Shown piece by piece: positions 1-8,242 of a DNA stretch of 29,825 nucleotides. Below the pieces are notes generated by a model. The model did no database searches. It was not told the DNA's origin and worked only from the letters and a program-made list of their open reading frames with translations. Position 1 is the stretch's first letter. Every line of letters starts with the position of its first letter. A program made the position numbers and the translations under genes. This stretch comes from CALAED01 sp937891035 (GTDB taxonomy: Bacteria; Actinomycetota; Actinomycetes; Streptosporangiales; Streptosporangiaceae): contig DASQSZ010000235.1 of the NCBI GenBank assembly GCA_035642125.1, positions 1 to 29,825 of the forward strand, given 5' to 3'.

Positions 1-71
1 GGCACGGTCGAACGGCCAGGGACGACGAGCCGAAGGGCAAGCTCGGCGGAGATGGTTGTGCTGCTGTTCAT
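1..71 (-). CDS. ssgB: SsgA/SsgB-family sporulation and cell-division protein, N-terminal part
   Basis: Only the first 23 codons lie in the window; the gene runs off the left edge. The visible peptide starts MNSSTTISAELALRLVVPG, matching the N-terminus of SsgB-like proteins, small actinomycete proteins that help place FtsZ at sporulation septa. An AAGGA Shine-Dalgarno sits just upstream. It abuts an earlier in-frame ATG at 75-77 but stands six bases from the ATG at 69-71, so the latter is the better start. The neighbouring PGPGW protein and tRNA-Val fit an ordinary actinomycete chromosomal context. With so little sequence another SsgA-like paralogue cannot be excluded. Confidence 0.72.
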   Translation of the reverse strand, partial: MNSSTTISAELALRLVVPGRSTV

Positions 72-391
72 CGCCATTCCTTCAGACGTCGGTCCCCGCG
101 GCGCGCGGGCGTTCCGATGGGACTTCGCTCTACCAACGGATGTCCCCGCGATCCACTACGCGTAACTGAGAAAACTTCGGGGAACATTCCATCTCCACCG
201 TCCCTTGTGACCGATCTCACGTTCGGCGAAATGGCCCCTGACCTGGGCGTACGCGCATGATCCGGGCGGCCGTGCCGGGCACCCATACGCGAGAGGAAGC
301 GCCCGCGGCCCTTAATAGTTAAGACGAACAAGGGTGTGCCTATGGTTTCGCATAGACAGCCCCAAGTCCCGAACAGGTCAGTTTTGTGATA

Positions 392-397
392 TAGGAT
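392..397 (+). promoter_or_regulatory. Possible -10 element giving a leaderless transcript
   Basis: TAGGAT at 392-397 is a good actinobacterial -10 hexamer inside an AT-rich patch (about 310-402). Transcription would start about seven bases later, on or beside the GTG at 405. No Shine-Dalgarno precedes that GTG, which fits a leaderless message. No convincing -35 is visible, so this rests on the -10 and spacing only. A small inverted repeat (CTATG at 340-344, CATAG at 351-355) lies upstream. Confidence 0.35.
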
Positions 398-404
398 TAA
401 AAGC

Positions 405-818
405 GTGGCGATAAATCGTAAAAAGGGCGTGCAGGATCGACTTGGTGATCTCCGCGAGGTGGCCGGCCGGTTGCGCGCGTTCATGCGAGCGCACCGGCTG
501 CTCAACACGACCTGGCGCATCGGCGTCTTCACCGTCGGCGCCGCCGTCCTGGCCGCCGGGCTCGTCATGATGGTGACCCCCGGCCCCGGCTGGGCGGCGA
601 TCTTTATTGGGCTGGCCATCCTGGCGACCGAATTCGCCTGGGCCCAGCGCGTCCTGAGCAGAGCCAAGCGGGCCGCGGAGCGGGCCAAAGACAAGGCCCT
701 CGACCCCCGTGTCCGCCGCCGCAACGCGATCATAGCCATCGCGCTCGGCTTGGCCGGCGCCGCCGCGATCGTCGCCTACTTGTCCGTCTTCGGCATCGAG
801 CCACCGTTCACCAGATAA
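405..818 (+). CDS. PGPGW-motif transmembrane protein (TIGR02611-like)
   Basis: A 137-residue protein with two hydrophobic segments around residues 38-75 and a third near 107-128. The family signature PGPGW is at residues 59-63, between the first two helices. A basic, helical stretch follows (residues 80-105, rich in R/K/A). Length and arrangement match the small actinobacterial membrane family called TIGR02611 / PGPGW; its function is unknown. The GTG start at 405 has no ribosome binding site and may be leaderless. The gene diverges from the ssgB-like gene and is followed by tRNA-Val. The long opposite-strand frame over this gene has no family resemblance. Confidence 0.85.
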   Translation: MAINRKKGVQDRLGDLREVAGRLRAFMRAHRLLNTTWRIGVFTVGAAVLAAGLVMMVTPGPGWAAIFIGLAILATEFAWAQRVLSRAKRAAERAKDKALDPRVRRRNAIIAIALGLAGAAAIVAYLSVFGIEPPFTR

Positions 819-890
819 GCCGCCCGCCCACGGCGCGCGAGGAGCCGCCCGGATGCGCTAATCTGTGCGAGCGGCGGGCATCGTCGCCCG

Positions 891-965
891 GGGCGATTAG
901 CTCAGCGGGAGAGCGCTTCGTTCACACCGAAGAGGTCACTGGTTCGATCCCAGTATCGCCCACCA
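891..965 (+). tRNA. tRNA-Val, anticodon CAC
   Basis: A complete 75-nt cloverleaf. The acceptor stem GGGCGAT (891-897) pairs with ATCGCCC (955-961). The anticodon stem CTTCG/CGAAG (916-920 and 928-932) closes the loop TTCACAC with anticodon CAC at 923-925, reading GTG. The T-loop GGTTCGATCC is present. A962 is the discriminator, and the CCA tail is encoded at 963-965. Confidence 0.97.
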
Positions 966-985
966 GCGTTTCAGCAGCTCACAGA

Positions 986-1015
986 GGGTTTCGGAGGTGA
1001 CTCCGGAGCCCTTTT
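986..1015 (+). terminator. Rho-independent terminator after tRNA-Val
   Basis: An 11-bp stem (986-996 with 1001-1011, including two G-U pairs) closed by a GTGA loop and followed by TTTT at 1012-1015. It starts 21 bases after the tRNA and is the clearest intrinsic terminator in the window. Confidence 0.8.
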
Positions 1016-1378
1016 CCGATCTTTATGGCTCGGCGGTAGCCACCAGGGGAGCCACAACTCAGCGCCGAGCGGCGGTGGCGGGTTCTTCGATGGTGCGGAG
1101 CTCCTGGTCGACGCGAGGGCGGCGCGGCGGTGGTGCGACTCACTTGGTCCGGGCGTGGGGGCCTGCGCGCGGTGGTGGGCGTCGGCGGTCCGGCGGTGGG
1201 CCGCGACGGTCTCGCGCACCCGCGCCGCGTACCCCGGCGGGCGTACCAACACCGCGAATGGGGTGTTTCGTACGCCGGCCGAGGTATCCGCGGCTCATCG
1301 TCCGGGCCGATGAACTGACCCGTGTCGCTGCATCACCATGGGCATCGATCACATTCGGCGACGGTGAGGTGTCCAGAG
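1016..1378. other. Gene-free stretch after the tRNA terminator
   Basis: About 360 bases of GC-rich sequence with many CGGCGG/GGTGG runs. Several frames stay open here on both strands, but none has a ribosome binding site or family resemblance. I see no gene. No direct repeat of the tRNA 3' end was noticed, so there is no sign of an integrated element. Confidence 0.5.
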
Positions 1379-1909
1379 ATGGCGACGACGACAACAACAA
1401 TCCGGGCGGGTCGCGGGTTCGGCAGGCTGGGCGGCCGCACGCGCAAGGCCTTCTTGTTGCTGCACGTCGTGTCCGGCGCCGCGTGGTTCGGCATCGATCT
1501 GGCGTTGGGCATCTTGGTGGTGACCGCCTTGGTGGCCGACGACCCGCGCACGGCGGGGATGGCGGTGCGGGCGGTCGAGTTGTTCGCGATCTGGCCGATG
1601 TTCGGCGCCAGCCTGCTCTGCCTGACCGGCGGCGTCGTCCTCGGACTTGGGAGCAAGTACGGTCTGGTGCGGTACTGGTGGGTCGCGATCAAGCTGGCGC
1701 TGAACGTGCTGATGTCCACGCTGATCGTCGTTTCGCTGCGGCCCGGCATCGGTGAGGCGGCGCGCATCGGAGAGCGGCTGATGGCCGGCGACACGACCGT
1801 GTCGGTGCCGGGTGACCTGCTGTTCCCGGTGGTGGTGGCGCCAAGCATGCTGCTGACCGCCTACCTGCTGTCGGTGTTCAAGCCCTGGGGGCGCACGGGG
1901 TGGCGATGA
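1379..1909 (+). CDS. DUF2269-like integral membrane protein
   Basis: A 176-residue protein with a short polar N-terminus (T-rich, then basic) and four predicted membrane helices, roughly residues 24-48, 66-88, 98-120 and 146-166. The layout resembles DUF2269-type small membrane proteins, which have no assigned function. The ATG at 1379 follows a GGTGAGG-like site about ten bases upstream. An upstream in-frame start would add an implausible H/S-rich leader. No partner gene is evident; the next gene starts more than 200 bases downstream. Confidence 0.7.
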   Translation: MATTTTTIRAGRGFGRLGGRTRKAFLLLHVVSGAAWFGIDLALGILVVTALVADDPRTAGMAVRAVELFAIWPMFGASLLCLTGGVVLGLGSKYGLVRYWWVAIKLALNVLMSTLIVVSLRPGIGEAARIGERLMAGDTTVSVPGDLLFPVVVAPSMLLTAYLLSVFKPWGRTGWR

Positions 1910-2135
1910 CGACCATGGCGTCGGAACGGTCGGGGTCGAACAGGGCGCCGGGGACGCGGCCGCAGGTCACCACAGAACGAGATTTTCGCGCATGATCGTA
2001 ACTTCGGATGCCAAAGCTCTACATCCAGTGCCGTGCGTGGATAATAGGGTGCGGTCGTCCCCTCCCGTGCGACGGGCTTGCGCCCGCGGGGCGATGCGAC
2101 GATGGACCGGGAGGCGGTCCTGAGGAGGCGGAGCG

Positions 2136-3380
2136 GTGGCGGGGGCGTACCGGGACCTGTTCTTGGTGCCGGGGTCGCGGGCGTTCTTCGTCTCCGGGGT
2201 TCTCGGGCGGATATCGATGGCGATGTTCGGCATCGGCATCATCCTCCTGGTCTCGGCGATGACCGGGTCGTACGGGATCGCCGGGGTGGTGGCGGCCGCG
2301 TACACGATCGGGTCGGCGACGGCCACTCCGATCGCCGGACGGTTGACCGACCGCCACGGGCAGCATCCGGTCCTGTTCGCGATGGCGGCCGGCACGGCGG
2401 TGAGCGCCGCGGCATTGATCGTCTGCGCGCAGACGCGGATGCCCACCTGGGCCCTGTGCGTCGCCGCTGCCGCCCTGGGAGCGGCGTCCCCGTCGCTGGG
2501 CGGGCTGGTACGAGCCCGGTGGACCTATCTGCTCGACTCACCGAGCCGGCGGCAGGTGGCGTACTCGCTGGAGTCGGTGGCCGACGAGACCATTTTTGTG
2601 ATCGGGCCCATGCTCGTGGCCGTCGTGGCGACCGGGCTCCATCCGGCGGGCGGGCTGGCCATCGCCGCGGTGCTGACCATCAGCGGGTGCCTGGCCCTCG
2701 GCGCGCAGCGGGGGACGCAACCCGCCCCCGCGCCGCGCCGTCGGCGGGCGGGCGGGCGCGATGGTGGCATCGTCGGCACCGGCATGGTCGCGCTCGTCGT
2801 GATTTTCCTGCTGCTCGGATTCGTGCTGACCGCGGTCGATGTCGCTTTGGTGGCCTTCGCCGATGAGTCGGGTCATCGCGCCGCCGCCGGCCCGCTGCTG
2901 GCGATCTACGCGCTGGGCAGCACCGTGGCCGGGTTGTGGTACGGCGTCCGGCGCTGGCGGGCCTCGCTGGCCCGCCGCTTCCGCGCCGCCCTCGTGTTTC
3001 TCGCCGTCGGGCTGATCCCGATCGTGCTCGTCCGCGACCTGCCGCTCATGATGGCGGTGGTCTTCCTCGCCGGGCTGGCGACCTCGCCGACGCTGATCCC
3101 CGGCTTCGGGCTGGTCGAACGGCTCGTGCCCGGGCACCGGCTGACCGAAGGACTGAGCTGGCTGGCCACGGCGGTACGCGTCGGGGCCACCGCCGGCGCG
3201 CCGGTCGCCGGCCGTGTCGCCGACGGGCACGGGACGGAGGTGGCCTTCGTCATTCCGCTCGCCGCGGCGGTGCTCGCCGCCGGCATCGGCGTGGCCGCCA
3301 CGGGTGCGCTCGGGCGGGCGCGGCCGTCGGACGTCTCTTCAACGGAGCCGACGACGACAGAGCCGACCACCCGACCGTGA
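2136..3380 (+). CDS. MFS transporter
   Basis: A 414-residue protein with about twelve hydrophobic segments and the basic loop typical of the major facilitator superfamily after TM2 (GRLTDRHGQHP, around residue 68). A basic, proline/arginine-rich central loop (about residues 190-212) divides the two six-helix halves. The C-terminal tail is rich in S/T/E. The GTG start at 2136 is preceded by a strong GAGGAGG site at 2122-2128. The gene converges on htpG, with a hairpin between them. Substrate cannot be told from sequence; drug or metabolite efflux is the default guess. Confidence 0.85.
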   Translation: MAGAYRDLFLVPGSRAFFVSGVLGRISMAMFGIGIILLVSAMTGSYGIAGVVAAAYTIGSATATPIAGRLTDRHGQHPVLFAMAAGTAVSAAALIVCAQTRMPTWALCVAAAALGAASPSLGGLVRARWTYLLDSPSRRQVAYSLESVADETIFVIGPMLVAVVATGLHPAGGLAIAAVLTISGCLALGAQRGTQPAPAPRRRRAGGRDGGIVGTGMVALVVIFLLLGFVLTAVDVALVAFADESGHRAAAGPLLAIYALGSTVAGLWYGVRRWRASLARRFRAALVFLAVGLIPIVLVRDLPLMMAVVFLAGLATSPTLIPGFGLVERLVPGHRLTEGLSWLATAVRVGATAGAPVAGRVADGHGTEVAFVIPLAAAVLAAGIGVAATGALGRARPSDVSSTEPTTTEPTTRP

Positions 3381-3405
3381 GGTCCGGGCGGTCACGGGCC
3401 GGACC
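3381..3405. terminator. Hairpin between convergent MFS and htpG genes
   Basis: GGTCCGG (3381-3387) pairs with CCGGACC (3399-3405) across an 11-base loop, in the 28-base space between two convergent stop codons. It lacks a T-tract on either strand. A bidirectional, GC-rich terminator is plausible but unproven. Confidence 0.35.
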
Positions 3406-3408
3406 GCG

Positions 3409-5349
3409 TCACGAGGGGTCGGAGAGCGTCACCAGGAGGTCGTTCAGGCGGGTGACGAACGCGGCCGGGTCGTCGATCTGGGCGCCGAGGGTGAGCACGG
3501 ACTGGTTGAAAAGGACGTGCGCCCAGTCGGCGAAGCGCTGGTCGTCCGGCTCGTCCTTGAGCCGCTCGACGAGCCGATGCCGCGGATTGATCTCCAGCAC
3601 CGGCTGGCCGGGCAGGCCGGAGCCTCTGACCCGGCGCGCCAGGTTGATGTCGGTCTCCGGCTCGCCCGACACGATGCAGGCCGGCGAGGTGGTGAGTCGC
3701 CCGCTGACCCGGACCGCGTGGACCTTGTCGCCCAAGACGTTCTTCATGCGGTCGACGACGTCGGCGAGATCGGTGCCGGCCTGCTCCTTCGCCTGCTTTT
3801 CCGACTCGTCCTCCAGCGCGCCGAGATCGGCGGCGCCCTGCGTGATCGACTGCAGCCGCTTGCCCTCGAACTCGGTCAGGTTGGTCACGACCCAGTTGTC
3901 CACGAGCTCGCCGAGCAGCAGCACCTCGATGTCCTTGTCGCGGAAGACCTCCAGGTGCGGGCTGTTCCTCGCGGCGGCCGGCGTCGGAGCGAGCAGGTAA
4001 TAGATCTTCTCCTGGCTTTCCTTCATCCGGGCCACGTAGTCGGCGAGCGAAACGTCGGCCGCGTCGCCGCCGGACTTGGTCGAGGTGAAGCGGAGCAGCC
4101 GGGCGATGTCGTCGCGGTTGGAATAGTCCTCCGGGATGCCTTCCTTGAGGACGGCACCGATTTCCTTCCAGAACGTGGCGTACTTGTCGGGCTCGTCCGT
4201 GGCCAGCTCGCCGAGCAGCCGCAGCACCCGCTTGGTCGCGGCCGAGCGAATGTTGTCGACCACGCGGCTGCTTTGCAGGATCTCCCGGGAGACGTTCAGG
4301 GGCAGGTCGCTGGAGTCGATGACGCCCCGGACGAACCGCAAGTAGCTCGGCAGCAGCTGCCCGTCGTCCTCCATGATGAACACCCGCTGCACGTGGAGCT
4401 TGACGCCGTGGCGCGTGCCCGGCAGCCACAGATCGAACGGCGCGCTGGCCGGGATGTAGAGCAGCAGCGTGTACTCGTACGTCCCCTCAACCTTGCTGTG
4501 CACGTACGCCAGGGGGTCGGCGAAGTCGTGGGAGACGTGCTTGTAGAACTCGTTATAGTCAGCCTCGCTGATGTCGCTCTTGGCCCGCGCCCACAGCGCC
4601 GACGCCCGGTTGACGACCGTCTCCTTCGGCTCCTTGGCCGCGTCGCCGTCGGCGCCATCCGCGTCGTCGTCGGCGCCCGTCGGCGTCGGCTCCTCGGGCA
4701 TCAAGATCGGCAGGCTGATGTGGTCGGAGTACTTCTGGATGATCGAGCGCAGCCGATAGCCGTTCAGCAGGTCGTCTTCGCCCTCGCGCAGGTGCAGCAC
4801 GATCTCGGTGCCGCGGGCCGGCCGGTCGATGGTCGTCAGCCGGTATTCGCCGCGCCCGTCGGACTCCCAGCTGACTCCTTCGCCGCTCGGCGTGCCCGCC
4901 CTGCGGGTGGTCAGCGTCACCCGGTCGGCCACGATGAACGAAGAGTAGAAGCCGACGCCGAACTGGCCGATGAGCGTCGCGTCTTTGCGCTGGTCGCCGG
5001 TCAGCGCCTGGAGGAACTCGCGGGTGCCGGACTTGGCGATGGTCCCGATGTGGTCCATCACCTCCTGCCGGCTCATGCCGATGCCGTTGTCGCAGACGGT
5101 GATCGTACGGGCGTCCTTGTCGAACCCGACCCGGATCTGCAGCGGGGCGTCGTCGTCCTTGAGCCCGGGATCGCCGAACGACTCGAATCGCAGCCGGTCG
5201 ATGGCGTCGGAGGCGTTGGAGATCAGTTCACGCAGGAATATCTCCTTTTTGCTGTAGAGCGAATGAATCATCAGATCGAGGAGTTGAACGACCTCGGCCT
5301 GGAAGCTGAATCGCTCCTGCCCCTGACTTTGACTCGCCTGCGTTGTCAC
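3409..5349 (-). CDS. htpG: Molecular chaperone HtpG (Hsp90)
   Basis: A 646-residue Hsp90-family ATPase chaperone of the cytoplasm. The N-terminal GHKL ATPase domain shows the family motifs in order: LISNASDAIDRLR (E and N of the ATP site), DNGIGM (about 88-93), GTIAKSG and GQFGVGFYS (about 128-136). The middle domain includes SSDLPLNVSRE with the catalytic-loop arginine. The C-terminal dimerisation domain follows. An acidic linker rich in D/A (about residues 218-240) separates the first two domains. The GTG start has GGGAGGG five to eight bases upstream. It is a single-gene unit diverging from the methyltransferase gene. Confidence 0.97.
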   Translation of the reverse strand: MTTQASQSQGQERFSFQAEVVQLLDLMIHSLYSKKEIFLRELISNASDAIDRLRFESFGDPGLKDDDAPLQIRVGFDKDARTITVCDNGIGMSRQEVMDHIGTIAKSGTREFLQALTGDQRKDATLIGQFGVGFYSSFIVADRVTLTTRRAGTPSGEGVSWESDGRGEYRLTTIDRPARGTEIVLHLREGEDDLLNGYRLRSIIQKYSDHISLPILMPEEPTPTGADDDADGADGDAAKEPKETVVNRASALWARAKSDISEADYNEFYKHVSHDFADPLAYVHSKVEGTYEYTLLLYIPASAPFDLWLPGTRHGVKLHVQRVFIMEDDGQLLPSYLRFVRGVIDSSDLPLNVSREILQSSRVVDNIRSAATKRVLRLLGELATDEPDKYATFWKEIGAVLKEGIPEDYSNRDDIARLLRFTSTKSGGDAADVSLADYVARMKESQEKIYYLLAPTPAAARNSPHLEVFRDKDIEVLLLGELVDNWVVTNLTEFEGKRLQSITQGAADLGALEDESEKQAKEQAGTDLADVVDRMKNVLGDKVHAVRVSGRLTTSPACIVSGEPETDINLARRVRGSGLPGQPVLEINPRHRLVERLKDEPDDQRFADWAHVLFNQSVLTLGAQIDDPAAFVTRLNDLLVTLSDPS

Positions 5350-5521
5350 CGTGTCCCTCCCCGCGCCTCAAGCCGACGCCTACCTACGGGCCGGCATCAG
5401 ATTACCGAGCGGAACCGCCCGCGAGCCAAGTCGGGCCGCCGGCGAGCGGGCCAACGGGGAGCGCGACGGCTACGATCGGCTCAGCCGGTCGGAAGCCGGC
5501 GGTTGGGGCGAAGGGGTGGCG

Positions 5522-6346
5522 ATGGCGGCCGGTGACGAACGGGTTCCGCCCGGGCTCGACGTCAGCAGGCCCAACGTGGCCCGCGTCTACGACTACACGC
5601 TGGGCGGCAAGGACAACTACGCGATCGACCGCCAGATGGCCGACCTGTCGCACGAGGTGATGCCGGCGCGCGCGGGCGCCCGGGCCAACCGCGCGTTCCT
5701 GCGCCGGGTCGTCCGCTTCCTGGTGGCCGAGGCGGGCGTCCGGCAGTTCATCGACATCGGATCCGGGCTCCCCACGCAGGGCAACGTGCACGAGGTGGCG
5801 CAGGCGCTCGACCCGGCGGCCAGGGTCGTGTACGTGGACTATGACCCGGTGGTGCTGGTGCACGCTCAGGCGCTGCTCGGGCGGACCAACACGACCGAGG
5901 TCGTCACCGCAGACGTGCGCCGCCCCGAAGAGATCGCGGGCAACGCGACGGTCCGGCGGTTTCTCGACTTCGACCAGCCGATCGGGCTGTTGATGTTCGC
6001 CATCTTGCATCACGTGAACGACGACGAAGACCCCGCCGGCATCACGCGCTTTTTGTGCGACCAACTGCCGCCGGGCAGCTATCTGGCCATCTCTCATCTC
6101 CACAATCCGGGCGAGGCGCACCCGGCGTACGCCGCGATGGCGGCGGAGGCGGAGAAGGTCTTCGCCGAGAACCTGGGAACCGGCCGGTTCCGCTCACGCG
6201 CCGAGATCCTCGCCTGCTTCGGCGACCTCGAACTGCTGGAGCCCGGCCTGGTGCCGTACAACGACTGGCGGCCGGACGACGGCGTGTTTCCGATACCGGA
6301 GGCGATGCGCCACCTGGCCCTGTGCGGCGTCGCCAAGAAGACCTGA
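5522..6346 (+). CDS. SAM-dependent methyltransferase, DUF574 (Methyltransf_19) type
   Basis: A 274-residue protein. It opens with the DUF574 signature RPNVARVYDYTLGGKDNY (residues 16-33). Motif I, FIDIGSGLPTQGN (about 76-88), forms the SAM-binding loop, and VDYDP (about 105-109) is the acidic motif II. This family is greatly expanded in actinomycetes; substrates are mostly unknown. GAAGGGG lies at a good distance from the ATG at 5522. A GTG two codons upstream is possible, and the longer in-frame extension to 5351 overlaps the htpG leader and is unlikely. The SDR gene starts 21 bases downstream, suggesting an operon. Confidence 0.88.
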   Translation: MAAGDERVPPGLDVSRPNVARVYDYTLGGKDNYAIDRQMADLSHEVMPARAGARANRAFLRRVVRFLVAEAGVRQFIDIGSGLPTQGNVHEVAQALDPAARVVYVDYDPVVLVHAQALLGRTNTTEVVTADVRRPEEIAGNATVRRFLDFDQPIGLLMFAILHHVNDDEDPAGITRFLCDQLPPGSYLAISHLHNPGEAHPAYAAMAAEAEKVFAENLGTGRFRSRAEILACFGDLELLEPGLVPYNDWRPDDGVFPIPEAMRHLALCGVAKKT

Positions 6347-6367
6347 GCGAAACGAAAGGGGACGGCG

Positions 6368-7168
6368 GTGGACGCTTCCGGCCAAGTCGCCGTGGTGACC
6401 GGCGCCGGCTCCGGCATCGGCCGGGCGGTCGCGCGTGGCCTGCTGGACGCGGGGTGGCGGGTCGCGCTCGCCGGACGCCGGCCCGGGCCGCTGCGGGAGA
6501 CGGCGACGACCGCGACGACCGCGACGCCTGGGACGGCCGCGGCCGCGGCCGATCCGGCCGACCGGGATCGCGCCTTTGAGGTCATCGCCGATGTCACCGT
6601 GCCTGAGTCGGTCGCGGCCCTGTTCGCGGCGGTACGGGACCAGTGGGGCCGTCTTGACCTGCTGGTGAACAACGCCGGGCTATTCGGCGCGCCGGCTCCG
6701 GTCGAGGATTACGATCACGAGCAGTGGCGGGCCCTCATCGACACCAATCTGACCGGTTCCTTCCTGTGCGCACAGCAGGCGTTCCGCATGATGAAGGAAC
6801 AGCGCCCGCCGGGCGGCCGCATCATCAACAACGGTTCCTTGTCGGCGCACACTCCCCGCCCGAATTCGGTCGCCTACACGGCCAGCAAGCACGCGATAAC
6901 GGGTCTCACCAAGGCGCTGGCGCTCGAAGGGCGGCGGCACGGCATCGCCTGCGGCCAGATCGACATCGGCAACGCCTCCACCGATATGACGTCGGCCTTC
7001 GGGCGGGGCACCATCCAGGCCGACGATTCGATCCGGCCCGAGCCGGTCATGGACGTCCGCCACGTCGCCGACGCCGTGCTCTACATGGCCGGCCTGCCGC
7101 TCGCCGCCAACGTGCCGTTCATCACCGTCATGGCGACGACGATGCCGTCCTTCGTCGGCCGCGGCTGA
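6368..7168 (+). CDS. SDR-family oxidoreductase
   Basis: A 266-residue classical short-chain dehydrogenase/reductase. TGAGSGIG (11-18) is the NAD(P)-binding glycine motif, NNAG is at 101-104, and the catalytic Ser157-Tyr170-Lys174 triad is intact. An arginine pair after beta-2 (GRRPG) hints at NADPH preference. Between this and the next strand lies an odd threonine/alanine-rich insert (about residues 45-63), encoded by GCGACGACC-type 9-bp repeats. AAAGGGGA precedes the GTG start at 6368. Probably cotranscribed with the methyltransferase; substrate unknown. Confidence 0.9.
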   Translation: MDASGQVAVVTGAGSGIGRAVARGLLDAGWRVALAGRRPGPLRETATTATTATPGTAAAAADPADRDRAFEVIADVTVPESVAALFAAVRDQWGRLDLLVNNAGLFGAPAPVEDYDHEQWRALIDTNLTGSFLCAQQAFRMMKEQRPPGGRIINNGSLSAHTPRPNSVAYTASKHAITGLTKALALEGRRHGIACGQIDIGNASTDMTSAFGRGTIQADDSIRPEPVMDVRHVADAVLYMAGLPLAANVPFITVMATTMPSFVGRG

Positions 7169-7234
7169 CCGCAGGCGGCGGCAACCGGGCCGAATCGCGG
7201 TGGAAGGTTGTCTTATGGACGACAATGATGTGCC

Positions 7235-8206
7235 GTGATTGTGGACAGCGCCATCTATTGCAAAGGCCGTCGTGAGACCGTCACCGGCGACATCAGCGAC
7301 GCGCTCGACGCGGCGCGCGAGCGCGGTGACTGCTTCATCTGGATCGGCCTGCACGAGCCGACGCAAGATGAGTTCGACCTGGTCAAGGACGAGCTCAAGT
7401 TGCATCCGCTCGCGATGGAGGACGCGGTCAAGGCACACCAGCGACCCAAGCTGGAACGCTACGACGACTCGATCTTCGTCGTGCTGAAGACCGTCCAGTA
7501 CCTCGAGGGAGGTTCGGACATCGAGGTCGGCGAGATCATGGTGTTCGTCGGCCACGACTTCGTCATCACCGTCCGCCACGGCGCGGGCAATCCGCTCGGA
7601 CCCGTCCGGCGGCGGCTGGAGGCCGACCCCGAGCTGCTGGCCATGGGCCCGAGCTCGGTGCTTTACGGCATCTGCGACCTGGTCGTCGACAGCTACGGCT
7701 CGGTCGCGCACAGCGTCGAGGCGGACATCATCGCGCTCGAACGGCGCGTCTTCCATCCCGACGGCGGCGACGTCACCGAGGACATCTACGCGCTCAAGCG
7801 TGAGGTGCTGGAGTTTCGGGCGGCCGAAGATCCGCTTATCCCCGCCGTCGAGGAGATCGTCAAGGGCAGGGTGGGCGTCTGCGCCGCGACGATCGATTAC
7901 TTCCGCGACGTGCTCGATCACCTGCTGCGGGTCGACGGCATGGTCGACGCGCACAACGAACTGCTGACCAACGTCCTCAACGCGCATCTGGCGCTGGTGA
8001 GCGCGCAGCAAAACGAGGACATGCGCAAGATCTCGGCGTGGGCGGCGATACTCGCCGTGCCGACCATGGTGGCCGGCGTCTACGGGATGAACTTCGAGCA
8101 CATGCCCGAACTGGGCTGGACCTTCGGCTACCCGCTCATCGTCGGCGTCATCGCGGTACTGTGCACGATCTTGTACCGCCGGTTCAAGAAGAGCGGCTGG
8201 CTTTGA
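7235..8206 (+). CDS. corA: CorA-family magnesium/cobalt transporter
   Basis: A 323-residue protein with the CorA hallmark YGMN at residues 283-286, at the end of the first pore helix and followed by the periplasmic loop FEHMPEL. The second helix is near residues 296-312, ending in a basic tail. The large N-terminal part is the cytoplasmic alpha/beta and long-helix funnel domain. It imports Mg2+ (or Co2+/Ni2+) as a homopentamer. The GTG start at 7235 has no close Shine-Dalgarno; the nearest purine run (GGTGGAAGG) is about 30 bases upstream, so the start is less certain than the identity. Confidence 0.93.
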   Translation: MIVDSAIYCKGRRETVTGDISDALDAARERGDCFIWIGLHEPTQDEFDLVKDELKLHPLAMEDAVKAHQRPKLERYDDSIFVVLKTVQYLEGGSDIEVGEIMVFVGHDFVITVRHGAGNPLGPVRRRLEADPELLAMGPSSVLYGICDLVVDSYGSVAHSVEADIIALERRVFHPDGGDVTEDIYALKREVLEFRAAEDPLIPAVEEIVKGRVGVCAATIDYFRDVLDHLLRVDGMVDAHNELLTNVLNAHLALVSAQQNEDMRKISAWAAILAVPTMVAGVYGMNFEHMPELGWTFGYPLIVGVIAVLCTILYRRFKKSGWL

Positions 8207-8242
8207 GCCGGGCCATAAAGCCGTACGCTGCGTAGGCACGCG

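Noticed and set aside
68..739. 223-codon minus-strand frame
   Set aside because: Spans the intergenic promoter region and the PGPGW gene; R/S/A-rich shadow, while the SsgB-like start at 71 lies in another frame.
891..1378. tRNA-Val as an integration site
   Set aside because: No integrase and no direct repeat of the tRNA 3' end were found.
997..1755. Plus-strand frame between tRNA-Val and the DUF2269-like gene
   Set aside because: Begins inside the terminator hairpin loop, is R/G-rich and overlaps a clear membrane protein in another frame.
3214..5535. 773-codon open frame on the plus strand
   Set aside because: It is antisense to htpG, whose motifs are unmistakable; long mirror frames are expected from high third-position GC.
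8199..8222. Hairpin GGCTTT/AAAGCC at the corA stop as a terminator
   Set aside because: Six-base stem, 12-base loop, half A/T, no T-tract; too weak to claim.
6680..8239. 519-codon open frame on the minus strand
   Set aside because: Antisense to the SDR and corA genes; H/D/R/V-rich sequence typical of shadow translation.
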